Below, piece after piece: positions 47,930 to 61,257 of a DNA stretch of 64,000 nucleotides. Origin of the DNA: Erythrophleum ivorense (Eukaryota > Streptophyta > Magnoliopsida > Fabales > Fabaceae); contig JAIUCV010000226.1 of the NCBI GenBank assembly GCA_026724425.1, positions 62,001-126,000 on the forward strand. Direction: 5' to 3'. The notes below the pieces were generated by a model. That model ran no database searches. It was not told the origin of the DNA and saw nothing but the letters and a program-made list of their open reading frames with translations. Position numbers and translations under genes: made by a program. How positions within the stretch are numbered: position 1 is the first letter of the stretch; each line of letters begins with the position of its first letter.

Positions 47930-50514
47930 AAAATAAGAAAAGAATAAAAAGGAGTAGAAGCCCAATTAAAATAAAGAAAAAGGTCTAAAGGTCCGCTTAA
48001 AAAGGGGTAATTGAGTGAACTGTGCAAGGAAACAAAGGTAAAATAGTAATTGTGTGAAAATAGCAATATAATGAGGAAATAAATTATTTTCCCCTAATAT
48101 AAGGTCAAATAAAGTTATTAGAGGCCCCAAAATGATTAAAATAAGCCAAAGCCTTAATTACACGTGTGCCAAGAAACCTAGTGGCATAATAGTATTTTTA
48201 ACCATTTAAGCAACTAAAGACCCAAAATTTATTTTTCCTAGTATGAGGGTAAATAAAATAACTAAATTATTAAAGGAATTTAGAAAAATAGGATTCACGA
48301 GCTAGATTAGAGAAATTTTCAAATTAAAAGCAAAATTGTCAAAAAAAATGTGTCACTTTATTGCATTAAGAGTTATGCACCTAACCTGCCTTTCTTATCC
48401 CCTTTTTTTCCCCTCAAACTTGATGCACCAACAGCTATGAATATGTGTGTGTGTGTGAGAGAGAGAGAGAGGAAGGTCTAAAAATTTGAACAAAAATGGA
48501 AGAGAGAAGAAATTTCACCAAGAAATTCATATATGTTCTATCCAGTTTTACCTTTTCTTTTAGTTAAAAAATTTCTTCCTTTCCTCAAAAGCTTTTCGTT
48601 AATGTAATCTTCATCTTGAAAAGCTGAAGTTTGGTGGATGATCATGTTTCCTAAGATGTTCATCTTGAGAAGAGAATTTGAGCAAAGGAATGAAGGCGAC
48701 TTTTCTAAGCTTTTTTATGAATTTTAGTGGCTTGAAAACTTGAAAACTTGAAAATTTTGAACCCTTGAAAGCTTTGATTTTAGCCAACATAATGGTTTTG
48801 GGATATGTTGTTTTCCAAGGTTGCAAGTAGTATTTAAGGATAAGAACACATGAATTAGATGTAGTTTTGATCGGGTTTGATGGAAATTCGTTCATATGGG
48901 ACCTTAAGTTTATGGTTAGGCCATGTGGACTATGGACAAGTATGATAATGTGCTTAGTTAAATTGTACAATTAGAAACTTAAATGAGTAATTTAGATATG
49001 GTTTTGAGATTGTACGATGCGAATTTGCTATGAATTCATTCATTTGAAAAATTGGCTCTACTTGATGCAAGATTTGAGAAGTTAATGCATTGCTTGGAAA
49101 TTGAGTATTGTGGCTGCCACTATAAATTAAATATGATCCAAGAATGTTAATTAAGATGTGAAAATGAAACTAGTACCAAGAAAAATGAATGGCACTAAGT
49201 ATTGTGCAATCTTGAATTCTCAAACCAAAGGGGGCAAAATTAAGTTATGTATGCCAATGGATGAGTTAGACCAAATGAACATTAAAAGTGTTCTTTAAGT
49301 TAATATAAGGAATTTAAAAACCTTAAGATGCATGAGAAGTTCTATCAAATGAAAGTTTTAATTTTGGCCTAAGAAAAGGGAATTTAGAAAAGGTATTCTA
49401 GCAATGGATTTGGTATGAAAATTTAAGTGTTTTAAGTTAACACATGGCATGTTTGAATGTTCTAATGGAAAAGATGGTATGAGAATCATTTTTAGGGGCT
49501 CTAAAGGATCCTCATGGCTCTTGAACTAAAACTCTAATTTTCTTTGTGCAAAAGGACCAAATTTGTCTTAAGTGGAAGAGTAAGACAATAGTGCAGGATA
49601 TTTCTCATTCTAACAAATGTTTTTCTTCTTTCTCTTTATGTTGATTTCTATATTTATAAATAAAATAGTAGATTGACTTACCAAAACCTTGTTTGGTAGG
49701 CTAAAAAGTGAAACAGAAAGGGATTCCAATCTCTTGCAACATTTGGTAGCTAAATTTTGGAGAGGAAATGGAAACTAACTTCATTGTGCACTTTCATAAG
49801 AGATGCATGTTAGAGTTTGAATGTTTTGAAGTCAAAAAGAAGAGATAATGAATTTTCCTTCTCCATGAATTTTCCCTCTTGTATTACCAAGGGTTCGATG
49901 ACTCTTTCTAAAATGGAAGGATCAGTGGTATTTTATATTATATTTTGAATATTTTAAATTTTTATTTTTTTTATTTTCTAAAGATAATTCTATAAGAAAT
50001 TCTAATTATTTATTTTTAAGGTGGCTTTCTTTATTAAATAAAAATATTTCAAATGATCCCTTTAATAAAAAAGATGCATAAGAAATACATACAAATACAA
50101 AAGAAGATTTGTTTTTGTAAGATGTTTTAAAAGAAATTTAAAAAAAAAGGTATTCAGGTTTAAAATTTTAAAAGGTAACTCTTACATAGATGAAATCTTG
50201 AATAAGATATTTAAATCTTAACTCATAGGGTTAAGGTTAGAGCTCGTTCTCTTATTAAGGAACTACGTATAAGATAAAGGAGTTCATTGGCAAAGTTATA
50301 TTCATTTGAGAGTGCATAGATTCCCTTTCCTTCATCAAATTTGTAAACCAGATGCGTATAGGTATTGGATTTTAGATCATGCCCTCCGCTCCTTTTCGGA
50401 TTTTGCATCTCTTGGTATTCAATCTTTACTTCTTCCAAGAGAATTTAAGAGATCTAAGATTTAAATAAGAGAAAGTTTCAATTTTCAAAGAAGGGAAAAC
50501 CTTGACATGATCAC
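47930..50514. other. Unassigned sequence, possibly transposon non-coding
   Basis: No convincing gene. It holds a microsatellite at 48443-48473, AT-rich tracts near 49930-50110, and a 71-codon minus-strand frame at 50223-50438 that I do not recognise. The mixed pyrimidine/purine style of 48380-48620 suggests an LTR-type promoter region, but no ends were found. Confidence 0.35.
48443..48473 (+). repeat. (TG)n(AG)n microsatellite
   Basis: TGTGTGTGTGTGTG runs directly into GAGAGAGAGAGAG. Confidence 0.9.
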
Positions 50515-53500
50515 TGTAATATCCGATTCTTTAAAAACAAGAAAAAACGTGAGAAACGTAACATAAGGTTTCTCCGTAAACAAACAAAACTCACCAGATA
50601 CAAAAGCAAGTCTCCTGAAATGACTTAGTTAAGGTCCCAAAAAAATTTGGAAAGCATTCTAGACTTCTAAAAATGAGAATCCTAGGCTCAAACAGAAAGA
50701 AAAACGGAGCTAAAGTGAAGAAACAACTTCTTATGAAAATCTTACGAAACGTAATGGCATTTTTGTAATTTTGAGAAAATTTGGAATTCACATAGGAGGG
50801 CTTTTTAAATAAAATTTTTGAGTTCTTTGGCGTTCTGATAGGCCATGAAAACCATTGGAAGCCTTGGGACAGCTAAAACTCCTCTGATGGACGTTTTCCA
50901 ACATTGGTGTACTCGAACTTTGACGTATTCATTCGGGAAGGTTTTAGCTCTGATTTGAGTGATTCCAAAGATATTTTACTAAATTGGGAACCTAAATTTT
51001 ATAATGGAAAAGAAGATTCTAAAAAAGGAGCTAAAATAAATTAGAAACAAAAATGTCAAAAAAGAAGGGCAAAATAAAAATTTTTGAAAAGTTTTTCTTC
51101 CTCCCTTATATATATAAGTGGCGCCCCACTCTCACCTTCATGTATCCTCATATGTTTCTGCCCTAAACCAGAGAAAGAAGCCCTACGATGAGGTGCACAA
51201 GAGGAAGAAGAAGAGGAGGAGAAATTCAAGCAAAAAAGTATAGAATTTTGGTAGTTTTTCATGCTTTCTTTTTTCCAAACCTCTTCTCCGCCATTCTCCT
51301 TTATTTCGTATGATTATAATGAAGTATATGGATCTATTTTAAAGGATAAATTGAGTAAAAAATTAGGATTTGAAGAGAGGAGCTCAAAGAAGACAAGATT
51401 CAAATGAGAAAAAGCAAGAAAACAAAGTAATTTCTTCTTCCATGGTTGCTACTCCTTGCTCCCCTTCTCCACCATTTCACCCCACTTGAGAAGACCTAAG
51501 AGGATTTAATTTTTAGGCAAAACCAAGGGTGATTCTTAGGAAAAAGGATGAGGGGATTAAGAATATGCAAAGAGAATTAACAAATAACCATGGAAATTCA
51601 AGATGCAAAGTCTAAGATTTCATATGTTCTTGCAAAATTTGATTTGATCTCTTAATTCCTATGTCTAAATAAGTGTTTGAATGAGCTCCTAAGATTCCTA
51701 AAAGTCTCCCCGTGTGCTTCTTTCCTTGAGAAATCAAAGCAAAGTCCAGGAAGCCTAAAACCATGCATAGTCTCGGCCTAAGGGTGTTGGAGTTCCTAGG
51801 GATAGTTTTAATTTGTTCCAAGCCCATTTTTGAGTCATATATGATGAATGAAAATGGGAGGAGGCCTTGGAAAAAATTTAGAAACCATAAAAGGTGAGTT
51901 GGTGCTTTATGTTCCATAATATGACCTAAAGAAGCAACATGTAGTTAAGCTCTTTATTTTAATTGTGTGATGACTCCAAGAAGCTTAAAAGGAGTTAAGA
52001 ATCATATTTGAAAGAGAAGAATGGAGCCTAGAATTTAATTGATGGGTGTTGCTTCATTAGGTGCATTCTTGGAAACATAAAAGATTTTATTGACCAAGCT
52101 AAAGTCTAAGTAAGTTGTGTGTCCTTAAAATTAATTCCATCAATCTAATTGGCTTCTATAAATTATGTTTAAGCTAAAAAAGAATCGTCTCCACCTTCTT
52201 GGGTGTGTGAGGTCAAGGGAGAGGATTTAAGGCTTAAGGAAAAAGTGTACAAAAGTTAGTAAGGTAGCTCTTCCACCTTCTCTCATGCATGATTGCTTGC
52301 TTTACTTGTCTTTAAATGTGTGTATATGTATTTCAAGCCATGAAAAATATTTTAGCATGAGCTCTTACTCCATGATACCATGATGATGCATTATATTTTA
52401 TAAATAATGTTTATGATATTTTTCTTGGTCTGCTTGAGTGTGGTGAGTCCAAAAACCTTTAGCCATAGTGAGGATGAGCCAAGAACCCTTAAAATTAGTT
52501 GAGATAAAGTAAAGAGTTTCCCAAAAGTGAAGTTGACTCCTAATAGCATGGTTGAGTCCAAGAACCTCTTAAAGAATTGGTGAAACAAGTCCAAAATCTA
52601 CAAGTAAATGGGTGAGGCCAATCCACTTGCATGAAAAGCCTTTGTATGCCATGTATGACTTTCTCAAATGATGAAAATACCTCTTGAATATTTGCACATG
52701 TCAACATGACCACATGCATTTATAAGACTTATTTTGCATTTTTTATGTATAATTGAATGAAAGATGAGTTATTGGGATTTTTTGAATCTCATTCCCTCCT
52801 CTCCAATGTTCTAACATACTAGATGGACTAAAAGAGTAAGGTAATAAAAGCTAACCATCTTGGAGATGAGAGCATGACATCAAAGTATTTGAAATTGTTA
52901 CTTTCAGGCCTTATGGATAACAATTGATGAAATCTGTAGTTGTAGATGACCTATGATGTTATGAGCATGTATAATTATGTTAATGTATTGTGTATAAATG
53001 AGAACTAGGGTTATATGTATGGAAATACTCATTTTGGTCATGTAATGGCAATTTTGCATTATGGACATGTATGAATGGAAGTGGTATAGCCAAAATAAAA
53101 TGCATAAGGTTTGGGATCACTTGGGCAGCTCACAAAAGTCATAATTATGTTTTTAGACTTGTCCAAGAGGTGCTAAACCCCAAGGAAAGCTATTTGGACA
53201 TTTTGGTATCCTATATGGAGTCAAAATTGATCATATTGGAACCCTATATCATTTTTTATCCAAATGAGCTCTTCTTGATTTGAGATTTGGCATGAAATTA
53301 GAGCTTATTGAGAGCTTTTTAGGAAGATAAAGAACATAATTTTCGTAGGTCTAGAGAATATTTGATAAATTTTTAAAGTTAGCAAAAATTATGGTTTTTG
53401 TATGATAATTTTTGTATGATACACTGTTCACTTAGTTTAAAAATAAAATCTGTCACACAGGACCCAAATGATATCCAATTACTATAAAATTTTATACAGA

Positions 53501-54251
53501 GAAACTAGACATTCACAGTGACTTGTGCCGACTAGAAGCACCTTATTTGGATGTCTAGAAAGGGAGATATGAATTTTTAAAGATTCTAACTAGGATCAGA
53601 AACTCCAACTGATCTCAGGTACTATTTGACTGATTTTCGATGCGTGGACTGCCTAAGCTAATCTAGAGTTATTTTTTTTCTTCTAGTTAACATCTATAAC
53701 TTTTCAAATTGGTATCATTTGCACAAATTGAATTTTTGTAGAATTAATTAGATATTTTTAAAGTTTTCTGCAGAAACCTATGACAATACCAGTGAATAGC
53801 CAGATCTATGAACATTTTCAAATGTCAAAAGTTTTCTTTGTAGTGTTTCATGGTCTGAACATATTTTTAGCATAAAGTAGACATGTGTAGCTTTTCAAAA
53901 TAGCAAAAAATATATGTTTTTAATTTTTTTAGAATTAATTATGATTTTTCAAAGTTTGTGATAGAAAAAAGAATTCTAGCCGAAAATGCATATGTATATT
54001 TTAAGCTTCCCCTTGCTCTCCACGAGTTGTAGGCCATTTTTTATGATGGAAATGAGTTGTTTTCATGTAATTAAATATGATAATATGATATATGAGCTTA
54101 TATGATTCATGAGACACCGAATGAAATTTTCATACATAGCGCAATGCAAATTTAATCTATTATTTTATGCTATTTTCTTGCCTCTTTTGTGAGTTACTTG
54201 ATATGAGGCCTAGAGATAGTATAAAATGAACTAAGAAATGATGGTGTTACA
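50515..54251 (+). repeat. L10: solo LTR
   Basis: TGTAATATCCG to ATGGTGTTACA, 3737 bp, flanked by a perfect ATCAC duplication (50510-50514 and 54252-54256). Uninterrupted, so it is a good reference copy. TATATATATAAG at 51107-51117; intron borders are present but decayed (AAAAAAG|TATAG, AACAAAG|TAAT); AAGGTAGCTC at 52261; minisatellite near 52440-52620. Confidence 0.95.
51107..51117 (+). promoter_or_regulatory. LTR TATA box (L10)
   Basis: TATATATATAA about 595 bp into the LTR, at the same alignment place as the L1 box, with GGCGCCCCACT downstream where L1 has GGTGCCCCACT. Confidence 0.6.
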
Positions 54252-55156
54252 ATCACTTAAGAAAGTGCAAAAAGAAACAAAGAGACAAGAGGAAGAATAT
54301 GTGAATTTAACTCAAAGTTTAAATATAGAAATTAAAGGACTACAACATGATAGAGAAGAGAAACCGATTGGGAGATGAGAGAGGTGACAAATAGATGGTG
54401 TGATTGAAGCACAGTGGATGAATAGAGTCATTTTTAATATTTGTAAAATATTGGAAACGAGACACATTGTTATTTTTTTATATTATTTATCTTTTGTATT
54501 TTTAATGAAATTTTTATTAGACATTTTATTTTTTTATATTTTTAATTATATCATTCTTTATATACATTTATTTAAATTATAATTTTAAATTTGCAAAGTT
54601 TTTACTATTTTTAATTAATTAAATATATTCTATATTTATATTAATATTTCTAAATAAATTATAAATTTTCTAAATTTTGAATATAAATAGAAACCTTTTA
54701 TCAACCATAGAATAGTTAGAACATTAATACTTATTGAATTTTACTATTTTGGTATTGAAACCATTAAATTATTAATTTATAATTTAAATTATAATATAGA
54801 TATTATTAAATTATAATATATATACAATTAATAATATTGAAATCATTATATCATATAATTCATTAACAAATTCTAATTATCATTTGTGATGAATTAATGA
54901 CAAAAAAGTTTGCAATAGCAAATTCCACCACTAATTTTGTTGTAAAAAATTAGCAACAAAATTTTCTATCGCAAAATTAGAATTGGCTATTCTGCTCTTT
55001 AGCGACGGAATTAGTAATAGAATTTTCTATCGTAGAATTAGAATTGGTTATTCTACTCATTAGTGATGAAATTTTTTGTCACTGAATTTTGTCACTAACT
55101 TGATTAGTGACAAATTAGTAATGGAAATATTTAGGACGAGAAATTCTATCACTATT

Positions 55157-58100
55157 TGTAACATCTGGTTTTTTGTAAAAATAACGAAATAAGTCAGTTA
55201 TAAAAAGTAATTCCCCAGAAATGAATAAGTTGAGCCCAAAAAAATTTAGGATAAAATTTTAAATAATAAAAAATGAGAATTTTGAGGTATGAATTGCCCA
55301 GAAACCTAAGCCAAATGAGTTAGAAAAATTTGTAAAAGAAAGTTGAAAATTTTTCGTAATTTCTGGCAATTTTGGAAAACTCATAAGAGGGATTTTAAAC
55401 AAAAAATTTGAACTTTTTAAGTTTTTTAAATGCCCTAAAAACTATGAAAACCCCTAGAATAGTTAAAAACCTTCCGGTAAGCAATTTCAGCTGTTAGATG
55501 ATCGAAATTTTGACCAAATAGTTCGAAATGATTTTAAATTCTTTTTGAGTAAAACCAAAGGCAATTTATAAGATTGAGAGCCCAATTATTATGATGGAAA
55601 AGACAGGTTTCAAAAAAGAGTTGAATTGACCCTAAATAAAAAGAATCAAGAAGATAGACTAAAACACAAAGTTAAAAAGTGCTTTAAGTGACTTTTTATC
55701 TTTCATAAAGCACATCCTGTCACACCATAATTTGTTTAAGCTCATATTCTCATATTCAAGGTTGGTCTCATGTGGAATCAAGAAGAAAAAAGAATAAAAA
55801 TAACAAAATTTTCTTGCATTACGTTGGGGTTTAAAAATTCATTTCACATTTCGTGGACCCTGTGAACTCATCAACAATATTCTCCACTCACATTCCATCC
55901 ATACAAGTCATAAACATTCCATAAACCACGAATTAGAGACCGAAAACTAGAGATTTACATGTTTTAGCCTCGGTTTTAGTGGCAATTTATTGATAGCAAC
56001 TTTGAAAAATTATAACTAATTATAAAAAATCAAAATCAATTATATGATAGATTTTTGGAAATCTCTGGATGTTAAATTTACACTAAAAATAATTTCAAGC
56101 TATAATAACATTATTTGGACCACATTTGGCAATAAAAAAGTGACATAGGTCAAACTATCCAGCATTTCTAATATAGTTTACTGATATAAATTTTAAAAAT
56201 TTATAACTAATTCTACAAAAATCCAATTTGAGCAAACTATACCAATCTGAAAAGTTACAAATATTAACTAGAGGAAAAAATAAGTTTAGACTAATTATGA
56301 AGCCTTTAGACCTAGAAAATCGATGGAACAGTAACCAAGGTATGCTAACATCTCTGATACTGATTTGAAATTTTAAAAAATTAGTTCTCCCTCTACAGAC
56401 CTCTAATTGAGGTTCTTCTAGTTGATATAAGTCACTGTGAATGTCTAATTTCTCCTTCATTAGACACCATTTGACCCATAAGTAATAGAGGTGAAATTAT
56501 TGACCACTTGTACAATACCACTATCAAATTGGAAAAATTTTGCCAACTTTGGAAATTCATCAAAAATTCTCTAGAGCTCTAAATAATATACACTTTAGCT
56601 TCCCAAAAATTTCTAGACAAGGCCTATAAACATGTCAAGTTTCAGACCAATAAGAGGTCATTTGGTCAAATCTTAATATAGCTCTTGAATTTGGCAAGTT
56701 TAGTAACATAAAATGGTCAATATGGTCCCAAATGGCCTCTTACATGGTCTAGCACCTCTTGAGCAAGTTTTAAAATAAGAATGCATCATATATGAACTGC
56801 TCAAGTGGTCGAAACTATCATGCATCTCAATGTCACTGTGCTACATACAAGAATGCATAGCTACCTATAAGCCATCAAGTGACCAAATCTCACATTTTCA
56901 TTGCTTTGATTTCAAATATGGTTCATACACCATTTATACATACTTTTACACTTATTCAAATATTTACATCTCAAAAGTAACATCTATATATACACTTTGA
57001 CATTGTTTTACATCAAAAGCCATACAAAATTATACAAAGTGTCAAGAAATAGCTTTTCAAGCTCCTTGGCTTCCATCTTTAGCTTCTTAGAGACCATCTA
57101 GACATGGTGAGATGGGAGAAGGAAGGGGGTGAGATTCATAGAATCTCAATAGCTCATACACTCATTCAAGTAAGAAATCAAGGTACGTAGCATGTCAAAG
57201 AGCACAATTATGCATTTTAATATTGTCATAAAGTATTCAAATCAACATATCCATGCCACAAAGTCATATCAAAATCAAGAATAAGCTCTAAGAATTTTTG
57301 GTTTAGCCTCACCCCATTTTTAGGGTTTTTAAATTGGCCTCATCCTTAGTCTAGGGACTTATGACTTGGCATCACCCATTCATGGGACTTTTGGCCTTGT
57401 TTCACCCATATCTAAAGACTTTTGGCATCACCTCACCCTTATGAGCAGTTTTTCACAATCAAATAACATTTAAGAAAGCATATTGGCACCAATGCAACAA
57501 CAAAACATCAAGTGGCATGTTTCAAGATACAAATGCATACACAAACTTACAATGACACATACACATCCAAGAATGCAAACAAGAATAGAGTGAAGAGCTA
57601 CCTTGGTGGAATTCCAAGCTTTAACTTTGATTATTCCTTCCCTTTCTTGGCTACACCCCCACAACTAGATGGGGCTTGATTTCGTTGGCCTAAACACCAC
57701 AAATAACACTCAATTACTCCCTTGGAACAAGTCAAAGCATTAGACACACACTTAAGAAGCATACTTTGTTCATTGGTCTCATATTAGTTCCATTAATAGC
57801 TTAATGAAGCAACTATCATAATTCAAGTTCTTGGTTCCATTTTCTCCTCATATCTAGACCTTTTGATTCCATTTAGACTCCTTGAAGTCATCGTACACTC
57901 AATTTCAAAAGCCTAGGTCCATGTTGCTTTTATAGGTTATATTATAGAACCTATTGCTTCATCTCCCAATTTATGGCTTCTAAATATTTCCCAAGGTTTC
58001 CTCCTACCTTCTTCCATCATATAAAGTCTCAAACCAAGCTTAGAATAATTTAAAACACTCCTTAGGTATCCAAGGAGCTTTGCCCAAGACATAGCAAGAA

Positions 58101-61100
58101 AATTTGGGCCATGGAGTTTTTGATTTTTCTTTGATGGAAGAGGCACTTGGGGACTTCCTTGGGGTCTTAAGAATACAAACAAACACTCACATATGTTAGA
58201 GAATTCAAGAATCAAATCAGTTTTTACAATATGTTCAAGAGTTTTACACTCTCCTACCTTGAATTTCAATGGATAAACTTTAAATTTTCGTGCATATTCT
58301 AAGTTTCTATAGCCTAAATCAATGAATTCTCATTGGTTCTTGGACAAAAAACCTCCCTTCCTACCTAGTCTTAACTTGGCCGAGACACTCAGAGAGGAAC
58401 AAAGGAAGAAGAAGCAACAAAAAGGAAGAAAGCTACCTTGAATCAAGCTTATTTCAAGAGCTCTTTTCCTTGCTTTAGCCATCTCTTTGGAACTCTAAAC
58501 TTTCCCCTCTGAATCAAGGTGAAAATAGAACCATATGAACATCCAAAACATAGAAAGATGAAGTAAGAAGGAGAGAACAAGGTTTCAAAAAGAAAGACCA
58601 TGGAAATCTTAAAGTTTTCTCACCTTTTTCCTTGATTTCCTCCTTCCTCCTTGGCTCTCTTGGTGCATCTCTCTTAGGCAGCCTCTCTCTCTATTTTTGA
58701 TGAAGCTCAAGTCAATTAAAGAAGCAAGAAGATGGAACACCTCTTATGTAGAAATTTCAAGAAAGAATTGTTAAAAGAAATGACATTTAAGTCCCGCATT
58801 TATAGCATTTTCATTTTGACTTTATATTAGCCCCTTTTTTAGAACCATATTTTTCAACATAAAATTTAAGTTCCCAATCTTATAAAATAGCTTTGGAATC
58901 ACTCAATTTGGAGCTAAAACCTTCCCGAACGAAATGGTCAAAGTTCGGGTCAACTGACATTCAAAAACGCACACTGGAGGAGTTTTAACTGTCCCGGGAC
59001 TTCTCATGGTTTTTAGGGCCTCTGAGAATCCCATAGAGTTCAAATTTTTTCATTTAAAAAGCCCTCCTGTGAGTTTTCCAAAAGGTGCCCATATTTACGA
59101 AAATGCCACTAGACTTTTAGCAAATTTTTTGAACCACTCTGACTCTAGTTTCTGGACAACTCAAGACTCAAATCCTCATGTTCCATTATTTAAAATTTTA
59201 TCCAAATTTTATTTGGCCTTAAATCACTCATCTAAAGGAACTTGCTTTTCAAACTGACTTATTATGGTGTTTTCACGAAATGCCGAACATTACATGTCCT
59301 TTCTCTCCTTTCCCATTTAATCAACTTTGATTTTGTCCAAAATAGAGTGAAAACTCGTAGGAGAGGATGCACCAAGAGGGAGGAAGAAGAGGAAGAAAAC
59401 TTCAAGGTAAGGAAATCATGAAAATTTCAAGCTTCTTCCTTCTTTAACTTTGTTCTCCTCCTTTTCTTCTTCCTTTGTTGTTTTCCTATGATATTCTTGA
59501 AATATGTTTTATGAATGTTATTTGGATTGCATGGGTATAGTAATGCCAAAATTCCTTTAGCAAGGGTGAGAATGAGCTAAAAGTTCCTAAGATTATGTGA
59601 GACAAAGCCAAAAGTCTTTATAAGAATGAGGCTTAGTCAAAAGTCTCTTAAAAATGGGTGAGGTAAGTCCAAAAGTCCTAAAGAAAATGGATAAAGCTAA
59701 ACCAATGCTCTTGAGAGCCAATGTATGATATGTATCAGTTTTTTGAACATGGAAAATGCTTTATGTATGTTTACTAGTAGCTCAAATTGCTATGCATGCA
59801 TTCTTAGACTTAAAAATTCATCCATTATGCATGTTTGAAAGGGTGAAAAGCTATTAGGATTCTTAGAATCTCACTCTTCCCTCTCTAATGTCTAACCATG
59901 TCTAGGTGAGTCAAGTGGTCCAAGAAATAGAGGCCAACAACCTTGAGAACCAAGATTTTGACAAAGATTTTGTTATTTAACCATTTTGTAGATATATGGA
60001 TGTCAAATGATGTAACTATGGGATGTATATATGATGTAGATACTTAAGCACACTTAAATGTATGTAAATATAATGTATGTAATGACTTTGGAATCATATG
60101 AATGAGTATGTATGTTTTTGCCACCAAAGGGCCATTATGTGTTATGACTTTCATGTGTATATTTGCAAGTAGCATAGTGAGAATAAGCTCCATGATGTTT
60201 TGAACCAATTGGCATGCTTCTCTAGGCTGTGTTTATACTATGGGATGTGCTCAAGTAGCTATGGAACATTGAGAGAGTCATTTGGTGCCTTAAAAACCAT
60301 TTTGAACTTCAAAAAGTGACCAAATCATGAGTTAAACCAAAGTTTAACAAAATGAATGAGTTTTTGCATGAAATTTGGCCAACAAGTAAGTCTCATCTAG
60401 ATTTTTTTCATAGATCCAAATAGCACTCAATTTGTAACTCTAGAGAATTTATTATGATTTTTCAAAATTGAGAAAATTCTACTGATATAGTAACAGCACT
60501 ATTCATATGGTCAATTTATATTTCTGTGTCACACATAAAGCAAATGATATCCAATGCTCATGAAATTTTATAGGTATAAACTAGATACCATAAACTTTCC
60601 ATAGTTACTGAGATCACCCCATTTGGAACTCTATAGAGGGAGAACCAAATTTTTAAAGTTGCATAATAGTACTAGTAATGCAGCCTGACCTTTGGTATTA
60701 TTCTATTAATTTTCATGGGTTAAATGCTTTTGTTTTAGTCCAGAACTATTTTTATCATTAGTTAACACCCAGAGCTTTCCAGAATAATATGGTTTGTTTG
60801 ATTTTTGATTTTTCTAGAATTAGTTATGAATTTTCAAACTTCATATTAGAAATCTACAAAGTGAACGTCGAAAGCAAACCTATATTTTTTTTGATACACA
60901 GTGTAAAATCCAAGACTCTTGGGATGTTTTGTAATGGTTATGACTTGTATGGATATATTATGGACAGAGAATGATATTGAAGAATTCATGTAGTCCATGG
61001 AGCATAAGATGAATTTTTAAAGTTTTACATAACGCAATTTAATGAATTAAATATATTGATTTTCCATGAGACATGTATGAAGCTAAGTTAAATTGTGGGA

Positions 61101-61129
61101 ATAAGAACGCTATAGGTTAAAGTATTACA
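55157..61129 (+). repeat. L11: solo LTR in the CACTA end, internally deleted, split by L12
   Basis: TGTAACATCTGG to AAGTATTACA with a perfect CTATT duplication (55152-55156 and 61130-61134). Without L12 it is about 2391 bp. It keeps a strong donor-like AAG|GTAAGG at 59407. It then passes within intron 1 directly to sequence just before the minisatellite (about 59480-59550). Unlike L7, this deletion does not fall on GT...AG borders, so it is probably a simple deletion. Confidence 0.9.
55718..59294 (-). repeat. L12: solo LTR nested in L11
   Basis: TGTCACACCATAATTTG to GCCGAACATTACA, 3577 bp. The duplication is poor (CATCC 55713-55717 versus TGTCC 59295-59299; three of five), but flanking L11 sequence is co-linear across it. 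It landed close to where the TATA box of L11 should be. Minisatellite near 57300-57450. Confidence 0.88.
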
Positions 61130-61257
61130 CTATTTAGGGCAAGAAATTCTGTCACTAATTTTAACAACAGAATTAGTGACAAACTAGCAACAGACTAGCA
61201 AAGGAAAAAAATTCTGTTGCTAAATTCTATCACAAATTTGCTATTTTTTTTATAGTG

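Larger units (their letters stand above)
54256..61257 (+). mobile_element. CACTA-like DNA transposon, 3' end, interrupted by L11
   Basis: The sequence ends at 61257 with ATTTTTTTTATAGTG, the inverted form of a CACTA terminus. 54890-55151 and 61135-61240 carry many short motifs of the type TTAGTGACA, AATTAGCAACA and AATTTTCTATCGC, the direct/inverted subterminal repeats usual for CACTA elements. One block is duplicated in tandem (about 54970-55030 and 55030-55090). The flanks of L11 join cleanly within this region. A coiled-coil-like frame at 54257-54380 (EEEYVNLTQSLNIEIKGL) may be transposase-related, but that is weak. The 5' end was not found. Confidence 0.6.
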
